This document shows, in pieces, positions 17,224-26,817 of a stretch of DNA of 64,000 nucleotides. Origin of the DNA: Bacteroidales bacterium (GTDB lineage: Bacteria > Bacteroidota > Bacteroidia > Bacteroidales > F082); contig JAQVLA010000015.1 in the NCBI GenBank assembly GCA_028704385.1, positions 1 to 64,000 on the forward strand, given 5' to 3'. The first letter of the stretch is position 1; the number at the start of each line of letters is the position of its first letter. Under the pieces are notes generated by a model. The model was given only the letters and a program-made list of their open reading frames with translations. It was not told where the DNA came from and did not search any database. Position numbers and translations under genes: made by a program.

Positions 17224-18156
17224 GTGAATGAAGTTTTGATGTATGCTTTAATGACACTCGTCCTTCTGGGAACTGTATCAGCTGTGATACTTTATTTCGT
17301 CGCACAGAAGTTTAAGGTGGTGGAAGATCCCAAGATTGATCTCGTTGATGAAGTTTTGCCTAAAGCAAATTGTGGTGGATGCGGTTTTCCGGGTTGTCGT
17401 AGTTTTGCTGAAGTCTTGGTAAAATCAGCCAACGAAAAACATTCACTCGAAGGCTTGAACTGTCCTGTTGGTGGGAATAATGTAATGAAAGAAGCTGCTG
17501 CCATTCTGGGTCTCGAAGTAGAGGAGCAGGAACCTTTGATTGCTGTAATTCGATGTAATGGCAGCAAAGCTAATTCTCCGGCTAAGGTAAATTATGATGG
17601 CCCTTCAACCTGTGCCTTTGCACACAATCTTTACGCCGGTGAAGGTGGTTGTCAGTTTGGTTGTCTGGGTCTGGGCGATTGCGTGGCCTCCTGCGATTTT
17701 GATGCCATCCACATGAATCCTGAAACAGGACTACCAGAGGTGAATGATAAATGTGTAGCTTGTGGAGCCTGTGTCAAAGCTTGTCCGAGAGGTATCATTG
17801 AGCTCAGGCCCAAGGGAAAAAAAGACCGCAGAATTTTTGTTTCGTGCATCAACCAGGACAAAGGTGGCATTGCCAAAAAGAACTGTGAAGTGGCTTGTAT
17901 CGGTTGTTCAAAATGTTTCAAGGTATGTCCTTTCGAAGCCATCACCATGAACAACAACCTGGCCTATATCGATCCGATAAAATGTAAGCTATGCCGCAAA
18001 TGTGTGGAGGTTTGTCCTACCAATTCAATTCATGAAATTAACTTTCCGGTGAGGAAGAAAAAGCCTGAAACGGAAGAAGAAATCGTTGAGACGAACAAAA
18101 CAATGGCTGTAACACACGACACGAAACAGGATTCTAATATTGAATCACAATCATAA
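17224..18156 (+). CDS. rnfB: Rnf complex subunit RnfB (ferredoxin-type Fe-S subunit)
   Basis: The 310-residue subunit takes electrons from reduced ferredoxin into the Rnf complex. A transmembrane helix (residues 6-27) anchors it. The Fe-S domain follows with Cys50, Cys53, Cys58 and Cys80 (ANCGGCGFPGC, LNCPVGG). Then come ferredoxin-like domains with two sets of C-x2-C-x2-C-x3-C ligands (CVACGACVKACP and later CIGCSKCFKVCP, CKLCRKCVEVCP) plus the CQFGCLGLGDC stretch. The C-terminal tail is acidic and low-complexity. GTG at 17224 was chosen because it keeps the full helix; ATG at 17239 is possible. It heads the gene order B-C-D-G-E-A. Confidence 0.95.
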   Translation: MNEVLMYALMTLVLLGTVSAVILYFVAQKFKVVEDPKIDLVDEVLPKANCGGCGFPGCRSFAEVLVKSANEKHSLEGLNCPVGGNNVMKEAAAILGLEVEEQEPLIAVIRCNGSKANSPAKVNYDGPSTCAFAHNLYAGEGGCQFGCLGLGDCVASCDFDAIHMNPETGLPEVNDKCVACGACVKACPRGIIELRPKGKKDRRIFVSCINQDKGGIAKKNCEVACIGCSKCFKVCPFEAITMNNNLAYIDPIKCKLCRKCVEVCPTNSIHEINFPVRKKKPETEEEIVETNKTMAVTHDTKQDSNIESQS

Positions 18157-18168
18157 ATAATAAGGAAG

Positions 18169-19506
18169 ATGATTGCGTTGAAAACATTTAAAAAGGGTGG
18201 TGTACATCCGGAAGAAAACAAAATTTCGGCTAATTCACCTATTCAAAAACTTGCCTTTCCAAAACAAGTGGTAGTGCCACTTGGCCAAAATCTGGGTACC
18301 CCTTCAAAACCGCTTGTAAAACGTGGTGACGAGGTTAAGACAGGTCAGTTGATTGCTAAAGGCGAATCTTTTATCTCTGCAAATCTGCACTCACCCTTTA
18401 CCGGAAAGGTGCTCAAAATAGACGATGCCATCGACAGTTCGGGCTATCGCAGGCCGGCCATATTTATTGACGTTGAGGAAGATGAGAAGTGGGAGGAAGG
18501 AATTGATACTTCTGAAACTATCATTCGAGATATTAAAGCCGACAAACAAACCATTATTGATAAGATCAAAGAATGCGGCATTGTAGGCTTGGGTGGTGCT
18601 ACTTTTCCTACACATGTGAAGCTGATGATACCGGATGGAAGAAAGGCTGAATACCTCATTATCAACGGTGTGGAATGCGAACCTTATCTTACCTCCGACC
18701 ATCGTCTGATGCTGGAAAAAGGCGAACAGTTGTTAATCGGAATAAAAATTCTGATGAAAGCCCTTGCTGTCGAACGTGCCATCATTGGAATTGAAAACAA
18801 TAAAACTGATGCCATAAATCACCTCACGGAGCTTGCCAAACAGTATGCAGGCATTGATATTCAACCACTTAAAGTTAAATATCCACAAGGTGGTGAAAAG
18901 CAACTGATCAAAGCAACCGTTAACAGGGAGGTCCCTTCAGGGAAACTGCCTATCGAAGTGGGTTGTGTGGTGTGTAATGTGGGAACTGCTGTTGCTGTTT
19001 ACGAAGCTGTTCAAAAGAATAAGCCTTTGATTGAAAGGGTTGTAACGGTGACTGGAAAAGCTGTTAAAAAACCCTCAAACTTTTTGGTCAGAATTGGAAC
19101 ACCTGTTCAAATGCTTATCGATGCTGCTGAGGGACTTCCTGAAAACACTGGTAAAATTATCAATGGCGGCCCCATGATGGGAAAAGCTATTACCAGCCTG
19201 GAAGTTCCTGTAGTGAAAGGTTCGTCAGGTATTTTGCTGATGAAAAATGAAGAGAGCAAGCGTGGAGTTCCGCAAACTTGTATACGTTGTTCAAAATGTA
19301 CTTTAGCCTGTCCGATGGGCCTGGAGCCTTTTCTTTTGGCAAAGCTGGCAAAACTAAGCTTGCACGAACGTGCCGAAAAGGAGAAAATCATGGATTGCAT
19401 CGAGTGTGGATCCTGTCAGTTTACCTGCCCTTCAAATCTTCCATTGCTTGATTTTCTGAGACTTGGGAAGAACAAAGTAGGTCAGCTTATTCGTTCGCGT
19501 AAATAA
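18169..19506 (+). CDS. rnfC: Rnf complex subunit RnfC (NADH-binding, FMN and Fe-S)
   Basis: This 445-residue peripheral subunit carries the NAD site of the ion-pumping ferredoxin:NAD oxidoreductase. The N-terminus is the RnfC barrel-sandwich region (FKKGGVHPEENK). The NuoF-like core has GLGGATFPTHVK and the NGVECEPYL segment. Near the C-terminus two 4Fe-4S motifs are plain, CIRCSKCTLACPMGLEP and CIECGSCQFTCPSNLPL. Length is typical of short RnfC forms lacking the long Ala-rich tail of enterobacterial RsxC. It starts 12 bp after rnfB with an AGGAAG just upstream of the ATG. Confidence 0.96.
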   Translation: MIALKTFKKGGVHPEENKISANSPIQKLAFPKQVVVPLGQNLGTPSKPLVKRGDEVKTGQLIAKGESFISANLHSPFTGKVLKIDDAIDSSGYRRPAIFIDVEEDEKWEEGIDTSETIIRDIKADKQTIIDKIKECGIVGLGGATFPTHVKLMIPDGRKAEYLIINGVECEPYLTSDHRLMLEKGEQLLIGIKILMKALAVERAIIGIENNKTDAINHLTELAKQYAGIDIQPLKVKYPQGGEKQLIKATVNREVPSGKLPIEVGCVVCNVGTAVAVYEAVQKNKPLIERVVTVTGKAVKKPSNFLVRIGTPVQMLIDAAEGLPENTGKIINGGPMMGKAITSLEVPVVKGSSGILLMKNEESKRGVPQTCIRCSKCTLACPMGLEPFLLAKLAKLSLHERAEKEKIMDCIECGSCQFTCPSNLPLLDFLRLGKNKVGQLIRSRK

Positions 19507-19520
19507 TTAATCCGATAACA

Positions 19521-20528
19521 ATGAGTCAATTTACCATATCAGGTTCTCCGCACGTACACGGAGAAGAAAACGTTAAAAAGATCATGTACACAGTGGTGCT
19601 GGCACTGGTTCCGGCTATTCTGGTATCCATTTATTTCTTTGGTATTGATGCCGTCCGTGTTTTGTTGATCGCTGTAATTTCATGTTTGTTCTTCGAATGG
19701 GTCATCCAGAAATACCTCATCAAAGGGCCTGTTACTATTACCGATGGATCTGCAGTAGTGGCTGGATTATTATTGGCCTTTAATGTGCCGGCAAACCTAC
19801 CCTGGTGGATTATGGTGATCGGTGCACTGGTCACCATTGGAATTGCAAAGATGTCGTTTGGTGGTCTGGGAAAGAATCCCTTTAACCCGGCACTGGTCGG
19901 ACGTGTTTTCATGTTGATTTCTTTTCCGGTTCAGATGACCAGCTGGCCTGTTCCAAAACCACTCTTTGCAAATAGTCTGACGGATGCCATTACCGGACCA
20001 ACAGCATTGGGTCTGTTGAAAGAAGGCCTTGATGCCGGAAAAAATATTGATCAGATTCTGGCTGATCCTTCTATGCCGGCGTATTTGGATCGTTTGACCG
20101 GAAATATGAGTGGATCATTAGGCGAAATGTCAGCAATTGCATTAATAATTGGAGGTTTGTTTATGATCTGGCGAAAGGTTATTGACTGGCAGGTGCCTTT
20201 TTCGATCATCCTTACCGTTTTTGTTTTTGCCGGGATTTTTCATCTGATTGATCCGGAAATTTATATTGATCCTGTCTTCCATCTATTTACAGGTGGTTTG
20301 ATGTTGGGAGCCATTTATATGGCTACAGATATGGTGAGTTCGCCGATGAATATCAGCGGAAAATGGGTTTATGGAATTGGTATTGGTTTGATAACGATCA
20401 TTATCCGTATGTGGGGGGCCTATCCGGAAGGTATTTCCTTTGCCATCTTGATCATGAATGCTTTTGTGCCTTTGATCAACTACGGCTTTAAACCAAGACG
20501 ATTTGGGCTGGTTGGCAATAAAAAATAA
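19521..20528 (+). CDS. rnfD: Rnf complex subunit RnfD (membrane flavoprotein)
   Basis: The 335-residue polytopic membrane subunit has about nine to ten hydrophobic segments. It opens with SGSPHVHGEENVKKIMYTVV, a strongly conserved RnfD start. The segment NPFNPALVGRVF and the candidate FMN-attachment region DAITGPTALG follow; the usual SGAT-like motif appears here as TGPT. FLTGGLMLGAIYMATDMVSSP-like residues (TGGLMLGAIYMATDMVSSP) mark the conserved C-terminal half. It forms part of the ion-translocating core with RnfA and RnfE. It sits 14 bp after rnfC. Confidence 0.95.
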   Translation: MSQFTISGSPHVHGEENVKKIMYTVVLALVPAILVSIYFFGIDAVRVLLIAVISCLFFEWVIQKYLIKGPVTITDGSAVVAGLLLAFNVPANLPWWIMVIGALVTIGIAKMSFGGLGKNPFNPALVGRVFMLISFPVQMTSWPVPKPLFANSLTDAITGPTALGLLKEGLDAGKNIDQILADPSMPAYLDRLTGNMSGSLGEMSAIALIIGGLFMIWRKVIDWQVPFSIILTVFVFAGIFHLIDPEIYIDPVFHLFTGGLMLGAIYMATDMVSSPMNISGKWVYGIGIGLITIIIRMWGAYPEGISFAILIMNAFVPLINYGFKPRRFGLVGNKK

Positions 20529-20554
20529 AAAAAGAACATCATAAGTTAGCAGTT

Positions 20555-21139
20555 ATGGCTGAAAATAAAAAATCTTCATTTTACAATATGGTAAGCACTT
20601 TGCTGTTGATAACGGCAGTGTCAGCATTTTCTCTCGGAATGGTTTATAACCTTACCATAGAGCCGATTGCATTAGCTAAAAAAGCAAAGCAGGAAGCAGC
20701 AATTAAAGGTGTTTTACCTGCATTTGACAGGCTGGAAGTGCTTCAGGTGAAGTCTGCATTGGAGGAAGACAGCCTTCAATTTAATATGGCTTACCAGAAT
20801 AATCAGTTTGTTGGAGTTGCCATAAACACTTTTACGAATAAGGGCTTTAGTGGAAATATTAAATTGATGGTAGGGCTATTGCCCGATGGATCAATAAATA
20901 ATATTTCGGTGCTCGAACATAAGGAAACTCCTGGATTGGGTGATAAAATGCAAAAGAGTAAATCTTCCTGGAGTGAGAAGTTTAACGGACAAAACCCGGC
21001 ATCTTTTAAACTGGCCGTAAAAAAAGATGGCGGTGATGTGGATGCTATTACGGCTGCAACAATCAGTTCGCGTGCTTATACGGATGCGGTGAAAAGGGCT
21101 TACGAAACTTACATGGCAAATATGGGAGGAACGAAATAA
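20555..21139 (+). CDS. rnfG: Rnf complex subunit RnfG (covalent FMN subunit)
   Basis: The 194-residue subunit has one N-terminal transmembrane helix (about residues 10-31) and a periplasmic FMN-binding domain. Conserved RnfG stretches are [19 protein letters not shown] and the attachment region [17 protein letters not shown], where the canonical S/T-G-A-T reads T-A-A-T. FMN would be linked through the last Thr. It passes electrons within the Rnf complex. Its TAA overlaps the start of rnfE by 1 bp (ATAATG arrangement at 21137-21141), consistent with coupled translation. Confidence 0.93.
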   Translation: MAENKKSSFYNMVSTLLLITAVSAFSLGMVYNLTIEPIALAKKAKQEAAIKGVLPAFDRLEVLQVKSALEEDSLQFNMAYQNNQFVGVAINTFTNKGFSGNIKLMVGLLPDGSINNISVLEHKETPGLGDKMQKSKSSWSEKFNGQNPASFKLAVKKDGGDVDAITAATISSRAYTDAVKRAYETYMANMGGTK

Positions 21140-21726
21140 TGAATAAAAACCTCAAAAATTTTACTAAAGGGTTTATTAAAGAAAATCCTGTATTTGTTTT
21201 GACACTCGGGCTTTGTCCAACACTTGGCGTAAGTACAAGTGCCATCAACGGACTAGGCATGGGATTGGCCACCGCCTTTGTGCTGATGATGTCGAACCTT
21301 GTTGTATCGCTAGTGAAAAATTTTATTCCAGACAAGGTGCGCATTCCAAGTTTTATTGTGATCATTGCTTCATTTGTAACAATCGTTGAGCTTTTAATGC
21401 AAGCTTATGTTCCGGCATTGTTTGAGCAGTTGGGGCTTTTTATTCCATTGATTGTTGTGAACTGTATTGTGCTTGGCAGGGCCGAAGCTTTTGCCTCCAA
21501 AAACGGAATTGTCGCTTCTGTTATTGACGGATTAGGAATGGGATTGGGTTTTGCCTTTGCTCTCACAATTCTTGGCAGTATAAGAGAGCTGCTCGGAAGT
21601 GGTGCAATATTCAGTATAAATTTGATACCTGGCGATCTGATGCTGGTATTTGTGCTGGCTCCTGGAGCTTTTATCGTTTTGGGATATCTAATTGCGCTGT
21701 CAAACAAATTGAATAAGTCGAAATAA
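21139..21726 (+). CDS. rnfE: Rnf complex subunit RnfE
   Basis: This 195-residue integral membrane subunit has six predicted helices, with the conserved [28 protein letters not shown] near the N-terminus and [14 protein letters not shown] followed by [10 protein letters not shown] in the second half. The Cys in LGLCPTL and the paired Cys in NCIVLGRAE match the positions that hold the membrane [2Fe-2S] cluster shared by RnfA and RnfE. It is homologous to RnfA, the next gene, and together they form the ion channel core. It is spaced 14 bp from rnfA. Confidence 0.95.
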   Translation: MNKNLKNFTKGFIKENPVFVLTLGLCPTLGVSTSAINGLGMGLATAFVLMMSNLVVSLVKNFIPDKVRIPSFIVIIASFVTIVELLMQAYVPALFEQLGLFIPLIVVNCIVLGRAEAFASKNGIVASVIDGLGMGLGFAFALTILGSIRELLGSGAIFSINLIPGDLMLVFVLAPGAFIVLGYLIALSNKLNKSK

Positions 21727-21740
21727 AAATCTGATTCGCC

Positions 21741-22313
21741 ATGGAATATATTATCATCATTATATCAGCCATTTTTGTCAACAATATTGTGTTGGCGCAG
21801 TTTCTGGGTATCTGTCCCTTCGTTGGGGTTTCCAATAAACTTTCTACCTCAATTGGGATGGGGAGCGCCGTACTTTTTGTGATGACACTTGCGACCCTTG
21901 TTACCTGGCTAATTCAAACTTATATACTTTCGCCACTGGGGATTCAGTTTTTGCAAACCATTGCTTTCATTTTGGTGATCGCCGCCCTGGTGCAAATGGT
22001 CGAGATCATTTTAAAAAAGGTGAGTCCGGCACTTTATGGGGCACTAGGGGTTTTCCTGCCATTGATTACAACCAATTGCACTGTACTTGGGGTTGCTATC
22101 CTTACTGTACAGAAGGATTTTAGTCTGATGGAAGGGGTTGTTTTTGCAATTTCCAATGCATCAGGCTTTGCACTGGCTATGATTATTTTTGCCGGTATCC
22201 GTGAACACCTCGACTTGATGGAAGTGCCAGGTGGTATGCGCGGTGTGCCCATCGCACTAGTAACAGCCGGTATTTTAGCTCTGGCATTTATGGGATTTAC
22301 GGGAATTGTATAG
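21741..22313 (+). CDS. rnfA: Rnf complex subunit RnfA
   Basis: The 190-residue, six-helix membrane subunit is the partner of RnfE. It shows the expected FVNNIVLAQFLGICPFVGVS at the N-terminus and ITTNCTVLGVAI in the middle, giving the Cys residues that should bind the shared membrane [2Fe-2S] cluster. It is the last gene of the operon and is followed within 36 bp by a strong hairpin terminator. The complete six-gene set implies a functional Na+ or H+ pumping ferredoxin:NAD oxidoreductase; the ion cannot be decided from sequence by eye. Confidence 0.96.
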   Translation: MEYIIIIISAIFVNNIVLAQFLGICPFVGVSNKLSTSIGMGSAVLFVMTLATLVTWLIQTYILSPLGIQFLQTIAFILVIAALVQMVEIILKKVSPALYGALGVFLPLITTNCTVLGVAILTVQKDFSLMEGVVFAISNASGFALAMIIFAGIREHLDLMEVPGGMRGVPIALVTAGILALAFMGFTGIV

Positions 22314-22348
22314 ATCAAATTTTGATTGACGATTGCGTCACTTATCAG

Positions 22349-22390
22349 GGAGCATAAACTGGCAGAAAGCCGGTTTGTGCTTCTTTTATT
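22349..22390 (+). terminator. Terminator of the rnf operon
   Basis: A 12-bp hairpin (GCATAAACTGGC with GCCGGTTTGTGC, all paired if two G-U pairs are allowed) with a 5-nt loop at 22352-22380 is followed by a T-rich tract. It lies between rnfA and ftsK. Confidence 0.7.
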
Positions 22391-22396
22391 TTAGGC

Positions 22397-22427
22397 TTTA
22401 TGGGTCGCGGCAATTTTGCTACTTTTG
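22397..22427 (+). promoter_or_regulatory. Probable ftsK promoter
   Basis: TTTA at 22397-22400, 19 bp, then TACTTTTG at 22420-22427. The -7 is perfect and the -33 has one mismatch. The ftsK ATG is 28 bp downstream. Confidence 0.5.
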
Positions 22428-22454
22428 TGTTTTCAATTCAAATGAGAGTTACGC

Positions 22455-24953
22455 ATGGCCAGACCAGCAAATAAGTTAAAAACCAATACCTTTAAAGAAA
22501 AGGAAAAATCTAATCAAACAGCTAATAAGAAATCTGCTGCTACAGTTGATTCAAAAAAGGGAACCAAGCCAGGTCGTCATTTTCCTTTCAAAAAGCTGAT
22601 TGGGATATTTCTTGTTTTCGCAGCTATCTATATGGCTCTGGCCTTTACTTCTTTTTTTGTGAATTGGTTTAATCAAGTTACTGATGATGGTATTGTGGAT
22701 ATGCCAATCAGTCGGTTGCTTACTGATGTTGAACTGAATATCAGCAACTGGACCGGAAATCTGGGAGCTTATATTTCGCAATTATTTGTAAAAGAAGTGT
22801 TTGGTCTTGGAGCCTATTTTCTGGTACTTTTATTATTTATATGGGGTGTTAATCTGGGCTCCGGAATTAATCTGATCAAAGGCTGGTCGCTTTGGAAGTA
22901 TGGTTTCTTAAATTTGCTCTGGCTTCCTTTGTTGCTGGCGTTCGTCTTTAGGTCTGATCCGATGAATGTTCTGGGAGGTGCATTAGGTCATTATCTTCAT
23001 ATCTACCTGCAGGGGATCATCGGAACAGCCGGTGTTATTATTGCACTCATCTTCACTTTTGCTACTTATGTCATTGTTGAGTTTAACCTTACATTCAGCC
23101 GAAACAGAAATGCAGGTAAAAGTGATCAAAAGCAAACCAAAAATACCAAGCCTTCTCCTGACTTGCCTGGCGACAGATACAACACCATTGAGTATGCTGT
23201 TGATGATGAGGAAGATGATTCGGATTTTTGGCGATCTGAATCAGGCACGGGAAACAAACTGAAAGACGATGATACTGACAGGAATGGCTCTGTAAGTCTT
23301 GAAGTTGATTTACCTCTTGACGATGACTCAATGCAGACCGAAGCACAGAATGAAGAAATAGAATTTAGCATCGAACCCGTCAAACAGGAAGAAACACGTA
23401 CCAAAGGAACAATCGAACGTCAGGGTCTTGACACCCAGTTTGACCCAACGCTTGATTTACCGGACTATCAATTTCCGCACCTGGATCTATTAACCGACTA
23501 TGGTGAAGGTGGCATCAGTGTTGAGCGGAGTGAGCTTGAAGCTAATAAGGTGCGGATCGTTGAAACACTTGCCAATTATAGTATTGGTATCGAAAAGATA
23601 AAAGCCACCATCGGACCCACAGTAACCTTGTATGAAATTATTCCGGCAGCGGGAGTTCGTATTGCCCGTATCAAAGGGCTCGAAGACGATATTGCACTAA
23701 GTTTGTCAGCCATCGGAATCAGAATCATTGCACCCATTCCGGGTAAAGGTACGGTTGGTATTGAGGTTCCTAATCAAAAGCCCGAAATCGTCTCGATGAG
23801 AACGATAATCGGTTCTGAGCGATTCTCTGATAATAAATTTGAGTTGCCTTTTGGTTTAGGCAAAACAATTGCTAATGAGAGTTTTGTTGCCGACCTGGCC
23901 AAAATGCCTCATATCCTGATGGCAGGTGCTACCGGCCAGGGAAAGTCTGTTGGCCTGAATGCTATCATTGCTTCGCTGCTCTATTGCAAACATCCTGCTG
24001 AACTTAAATTTGTATTGGTTGACCCCAAAAAAGTGGAACTTAGTTTGTTTAGTCGTATCGAACGACATTATCTGGCCAAACTGCCCGATTCAGAAGAGGC
24101 CATCATCACAGATACCAGAAAAGTTGTACGCACACTCAATTCGCTGGGTATCGAGATGGATAACCGTTATGAACTGCTCAAAGATGCACAAGTAAGAAAT
24201 ATTAAGGAATATAACGTTAAATTTAAATCACGGAAACTGAACCCCATGCATGGGCATAGGTTTTTGCCTTATATCGTGTTGGTGGTTGATGAATTTGCTG
24301 ACCTGATAATGACTGCCGGAAAAGAGATTGAAAGTCCCATTACGCGCCTGGCGCAGCTTGCCCGGGCTGTTGGTATTCATTTGATAATTGCCACTCAGCG
24401 ACCATCAGTCAATATCATCACTGGAACTATCAAAGCCAATTTTCCAGCACGTATTGCTTTTAGGGTGATTTCCGGAACGGATTCCAGAACGATACTTGAT
24501 ACCAAAGGTGCTGATCAGCTTATTGGTCGCGGCGATATGCTGCTATCCACCGGTAACGATTTGGTGCGGCTTCAATGTGCTTTTATCGACACTCCTGAGG
24601 TAGAGCGTCTTACTGAGTTTATTGGTTCGCAACGAGGTTATCCGGATGCCTATTATCTGCCCGAATTTGCTGAAGATCAGGATATAGCATCTGATGTTTT
24701 TGATGCCAGCGAACGTGATGATTTATTTGAAGATGCTGCACGGATCATTGTGCAAACGCAGCAGGGATCAACCTCGCTCCTGCAACGCAAACTCAAACTA
24801 GGGTATAACCGTGCCGGACGAATTATAGACCAGTTGGAAGCCGCTGGAATCGTTGGTCCTTTTGAGGGAAGTAAGGCACGGGAGGTGAAAGTGGCCAACG
24901 AAATGGCTTTGGAACAGTTTTTGAAAGATTTGGATATGTCTAATGAAGAATAG
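22455..24953 (+). CDS. ftsK: DNA translocase FtsK/SpoIIIE
   Basis: This 832-residue septal DNA pump moves chromosome ends during division. Residues 1-45 are basic; four membrane helices lie at about 48-70, 115-135, 150-166 and 185-209. An acidic, low-complexity linker covers about 215-335. The alpha/beta motor domain has Walker A GATGQGKS at 491-498 and Walker B in VLVVDEFADLIM. The C-terminal gamma winged helix (about 755-820, QRKLKLGYNRAGRIIDQLE) would read KOPS-like polar sequences. Length is normal for Bacteroidota FtsK. Its 3' end overlaps lolA by 11 bp, an arrangement that couples division and lipoprotein carrier genes in one transcript. Confidence 0.96.
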   Translation: MARPANKLKTNTFKEKEKSNQTANKKSAATVDSKKGTKPGRHFPFKKLIGIFLVFAAIYMALAFTSFFVNWFNQVTDDGIVDMPISRLLTDVELNISNWTGNLGAYISQLFVKEVFGLGAYFLVLLLFIWGVNLGSGINLIKGWSLWKYGFLNLLWLPLLLAFVFRSDPMNVLGGALGHYLHIYLQGIIGTAGVIIALIFTFATYVIVEFNLTFSRNRNAGKSDQKQTKNTKPSPDLPGDRYNTIEYAVDDEEDDSDFWRSESGTGNKLKDDDTDRNGSVSLEVDLPLDDDSMQTEAQNEEIEFSIEPVKQEETRTKGTIERQGLDTQFDPTLDLPDYQFPHLDLLTDYGEGGISVERSELEANKVRIVETLANYSIGIEKIKATIGPTVTLYEIIPAAGVRIARIKGLEDDIALSLSAIGIRIIAPIPGKGTVGIEVPNQKPEIVSMRTIIGSERFSDNKFELPFGLGKTIANESFVADLAKMPHILMAGATGQGKSVGLNAIIASLLYCKHPAELKFVLVDPKKVELSLFSRIERHYLAKLPDSEEAIITDTRKVVRTLNSLGIEMDNRYELLKDAQVRNIKEYNVKFKSRKLNPMHGHRFLPYIVLVVDEFADLIMTAGKEIESPITRLAQLARAVGIHLIIATQRPSVNIITGTIKANFPARIAFRVISGTDSRTILDTKGADQLIGRGDMLLSTGNDLVRLQCAFIDTPEVERLTEFIGSQRGYPDAYYLPEFAEDQDIASDVFDASERDDLFEDAARIIVQTQQGSTSLLQRKLKLGYNRAGRIIDQLEAAGIVGPFEGSKAREVKVANEMALEQFLKDLDMSNEE

Positions 24954-25599
24954 AATGAAAAACACCTTGAGAAAATTTATTTTGATTGTGATTGCAGGAA
25001 TGGCTCTGCAGCTGAATGCCCAGGATAATGCCGGAGACCTTTTAAAAAAAGTGATTGACCAAACAAAATCTTTTCCGGCTATGAAGGTTGATTTTGATTA
25101 CAGGATGATCAACCACGATGCTGGTATTGATGAAGTAAAGTCGGGTGAAGTTTATATTCAGGGAGATGCTTATAAACTTATAATGGCTGGTCAGACGGTT
25201 ATTTCAAACGGCAATACAATCTGGACAGTACTCGAAGATTCCGAAGAGGTTATGGTTAGCGATGCCCAGGAAGGTGATGAAAATATCACACCAAGTCGTT
25301 TGTTGACCTCTTACTATGACGATCATAAAATCAGTTATTATCATGCTGGCCGACGAAACCAGGACCCTGAAATTAAAACCATTGAGTTAAAACCCGAAAG
25401 CGGCAAGAAATTCTCAAGAATTCATATCGACATTGAGGAGAAAGGTCTTCATATTAAACAGTTTACCATCTTCGACAGCGGTGGGAATGAATTTATGTAT
25501 GTAATCAAAAAACTGGATGAGAAATTTTTGCCGGATGCCGGATTTTTTGACTTTGAAGAGGCTGATTACCCAAATTATGAAGTGATTGATATGCGATAG
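24943..25599 (+). CDS. lolA: Outer-membrane lipoprotein carrier protein LolA-like
   Basis: The 218-residue protein has a signal peptide (hydrophobic core FILIVIAGMALQL, cleavage after NAQ) and a LolA-type mature domain of about 190 residues: paired antiparallel strands around an alpha-helical lid (DYRMI..., GEVYIQGDAYKLI, TIWTVLEDSEEVMV). LolA carries lipoproteins across the periplasm from LolCDE to the outer membrane. ATG at 24943 overlaps ftsK; an alternative ATG at 24955 would also keep the signal. The family is divergent at sequence level in Bacteroidota, so the call rests on fold pattern, length and the common ftsK-lolA order. Confidence 0.82.
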   Translation: MKNRMKNTLRKFILIVIAGMALQLNAQDNAGDLLKKVIDQTKSFPAMKVDFDYRMINHDAGIDEVKSGEVYIQGDAYKLIMAGQTVISNGNTIWTVLEDSEEVMVSDAQEGDENITPSRLLTSYYDDHKISYYHAGRRNQDPEIKTIELKPESGKKFSRIHIDIEEKGLHIKQFTIFDSGGNEFMYVIKKLDEKFLPDAGFFDFEEADYPNYEVIDMR

Positions 25600-25601
25600 T
25601 A

Positions 25602-26378
25602 ATGCGGTTTGTTGGTGCCATCCTTTTACTGGTTTGTTTTGCCTTTACTACTTCTGCGCAGGTAAATACAGAGCGTTACAGAAAGGAATATGACGCACCT
25701 GGCTTTAGTATGCGAAATACCACCAGTATCGATTTTTCTTCCGGAAATACTAATGAGTTTGAAGTTGGCGAGCAGTTGCGCCTTGACTGGAATTATCCCA
25801 TTCAGGATTATTATGGCGTAATTGAATATGATTTCAAGCGGGCTAATAAGCAAAAAACCAAGAATAAGGGATTTATTCACCTGCGCACGATCAGGCAGTT
25901 GAATATGGATAAGATTATGGCAGAAGCCTTTACACAGCTTGAGTTTGATCAGTTTTTACAGCTGCGATCAAGGTTTTTGTTGGGGATGGGCATTCGGTCG
26001 GATCTGGTGCAATTGTTTTCTGATTCCAGTTTAAACAAACCCTTAAAGCTATTTATTGGAGTTGGTGTGATGCATGAAGGTGAGCACTATACAACTGACC
26101 CTCATGTCGTTGTAAGCCATAGCAGATCAACTAATTATATTTCTCTGGCAATGAGTTTGTCAGATCAGGCGCAATTGGGTTTTGTGACGTATTACCAACC
26201 GGCATTGGAAGACTTTAATGATTTCAGGTTTTCGGCAGATTTGAATCTTACAGTTGATGTGATTAAGAATTTAGCCCTCATCTTAAAAATGCGATATCTG
26301 CATCGTAGTATTGCGATAGGCGAATCAGTAAATGACGACCAGGAAATTAAAACTGGTTTGATTTTTAAACTTCCTTAA
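25602..26378 (+). CDS. DUF481-like outer-membrane beta-barrel protein
   Basis: The 258-residue protein has an N-terminal signal peptide cleaved near TSAQ. The mature part alternates polar and hydrophobic residues in many short strands ending in aromatic residues, as in small outer-membrane barrels (SIDFSSGNTNEFEV, LRLDWNYPIQDYYGV, ISLAMSLSDQAQLGFVTYYQP, ending in GLIFKLP). This resembles the DUF481/salt-stress YdiY-type family. Its start is 2 bp after the lolA stop, so it is probably co-transcribed. The function is unknown. The last 14 bases overlap the convergent DUF423 gene. Confidence 0.68.
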   Translation: MRFVGAILLLVCFAFTTSAQVNTERYRKEYDAPGFSMRNTTSIDFSSGNTNEFEVGEQLRLDWNYPIQDYYGVIEYDFKRANKQKTKNKGFIHLRTIRQLNMDKIMAEAFTQLEFDQFLQLRSRFLLGMGIRSDLVQLFSDSSLNKPLKLFIGVGVMHEGEHYTTDPHVVVSHSRSTNYISLAMSLSDQAQLGFVTYYQPALEDFNDFRFSADLNLTVDVIKNLALILKMRYLHRSIAIGESVNDDQEIKTGLIFKLP

Positions 26379-26760
26379 AACTCCGGATACTATTGATAAA
26401 AAGCATTAACCAGCCACCTATCATTAACAAGCCCCCTATGGGTGTTACGGGACCTAAAAAGGAAAAATTAACCCCGGTCAGGTCAGATGTAGATAACAGG
26501 TAAATAGAAAAAGAAAAAAACAGACTGCCAAAAGTAAAAAGGTAATAAGTGACAACGCATAATTTACCTTTAAATCTATTGGGAAGAGCTGCCAGGTAGA
26601 GAATGGCCAAAGCATGGAACAGCTGATATCTTACACCGGTCTCAAAACTTTGTAAGCTCGTAATACTTATATTTTCCCTGAGCCAATGCGCTCCCAGAGC
26701 TCCAAATATTACCGCTATCCCGGCTAATAAACTTCCTGTCCACACAAATGTTCTTTCCAT
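26365..26760 (-). CDS. DUF423 family small membrane protein
   Basis: This 131-residue protein has four predicted transmembrane helices. Conserved marks of the DUF423 (YwdK/YgdD) family are GSLLAGIAVIFGALGAHWLR near the N-terminus, YQLFHALAILYLA, FSFSIYLLS and GPVTPIGGLLMIGGWLML. The biochemical role is not established. It is a single-gene transcript facing the outer-membrane protein gene, overlapping it by 14 bp at the 3' ends. Confidence 0.88.
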   Translation of the reverse strand: MERTFVWTGSLLAGIAVIFGALGAHWLRENISITSLQSFETGVRYQLFHALAILYLAALPNRFKGKLCVVTYYLFTFGSLFFSFSIYLLSTSDLTGVNFSFLGPVTPIGGLLMIGGWLMLFINSIRSFKEV

Positions 26761-26817
26761 TTTTTTTGATTTGATTATATGCTCGCCGGACTTATGACTT
26801 CAATCCCCGAAAAGCCT

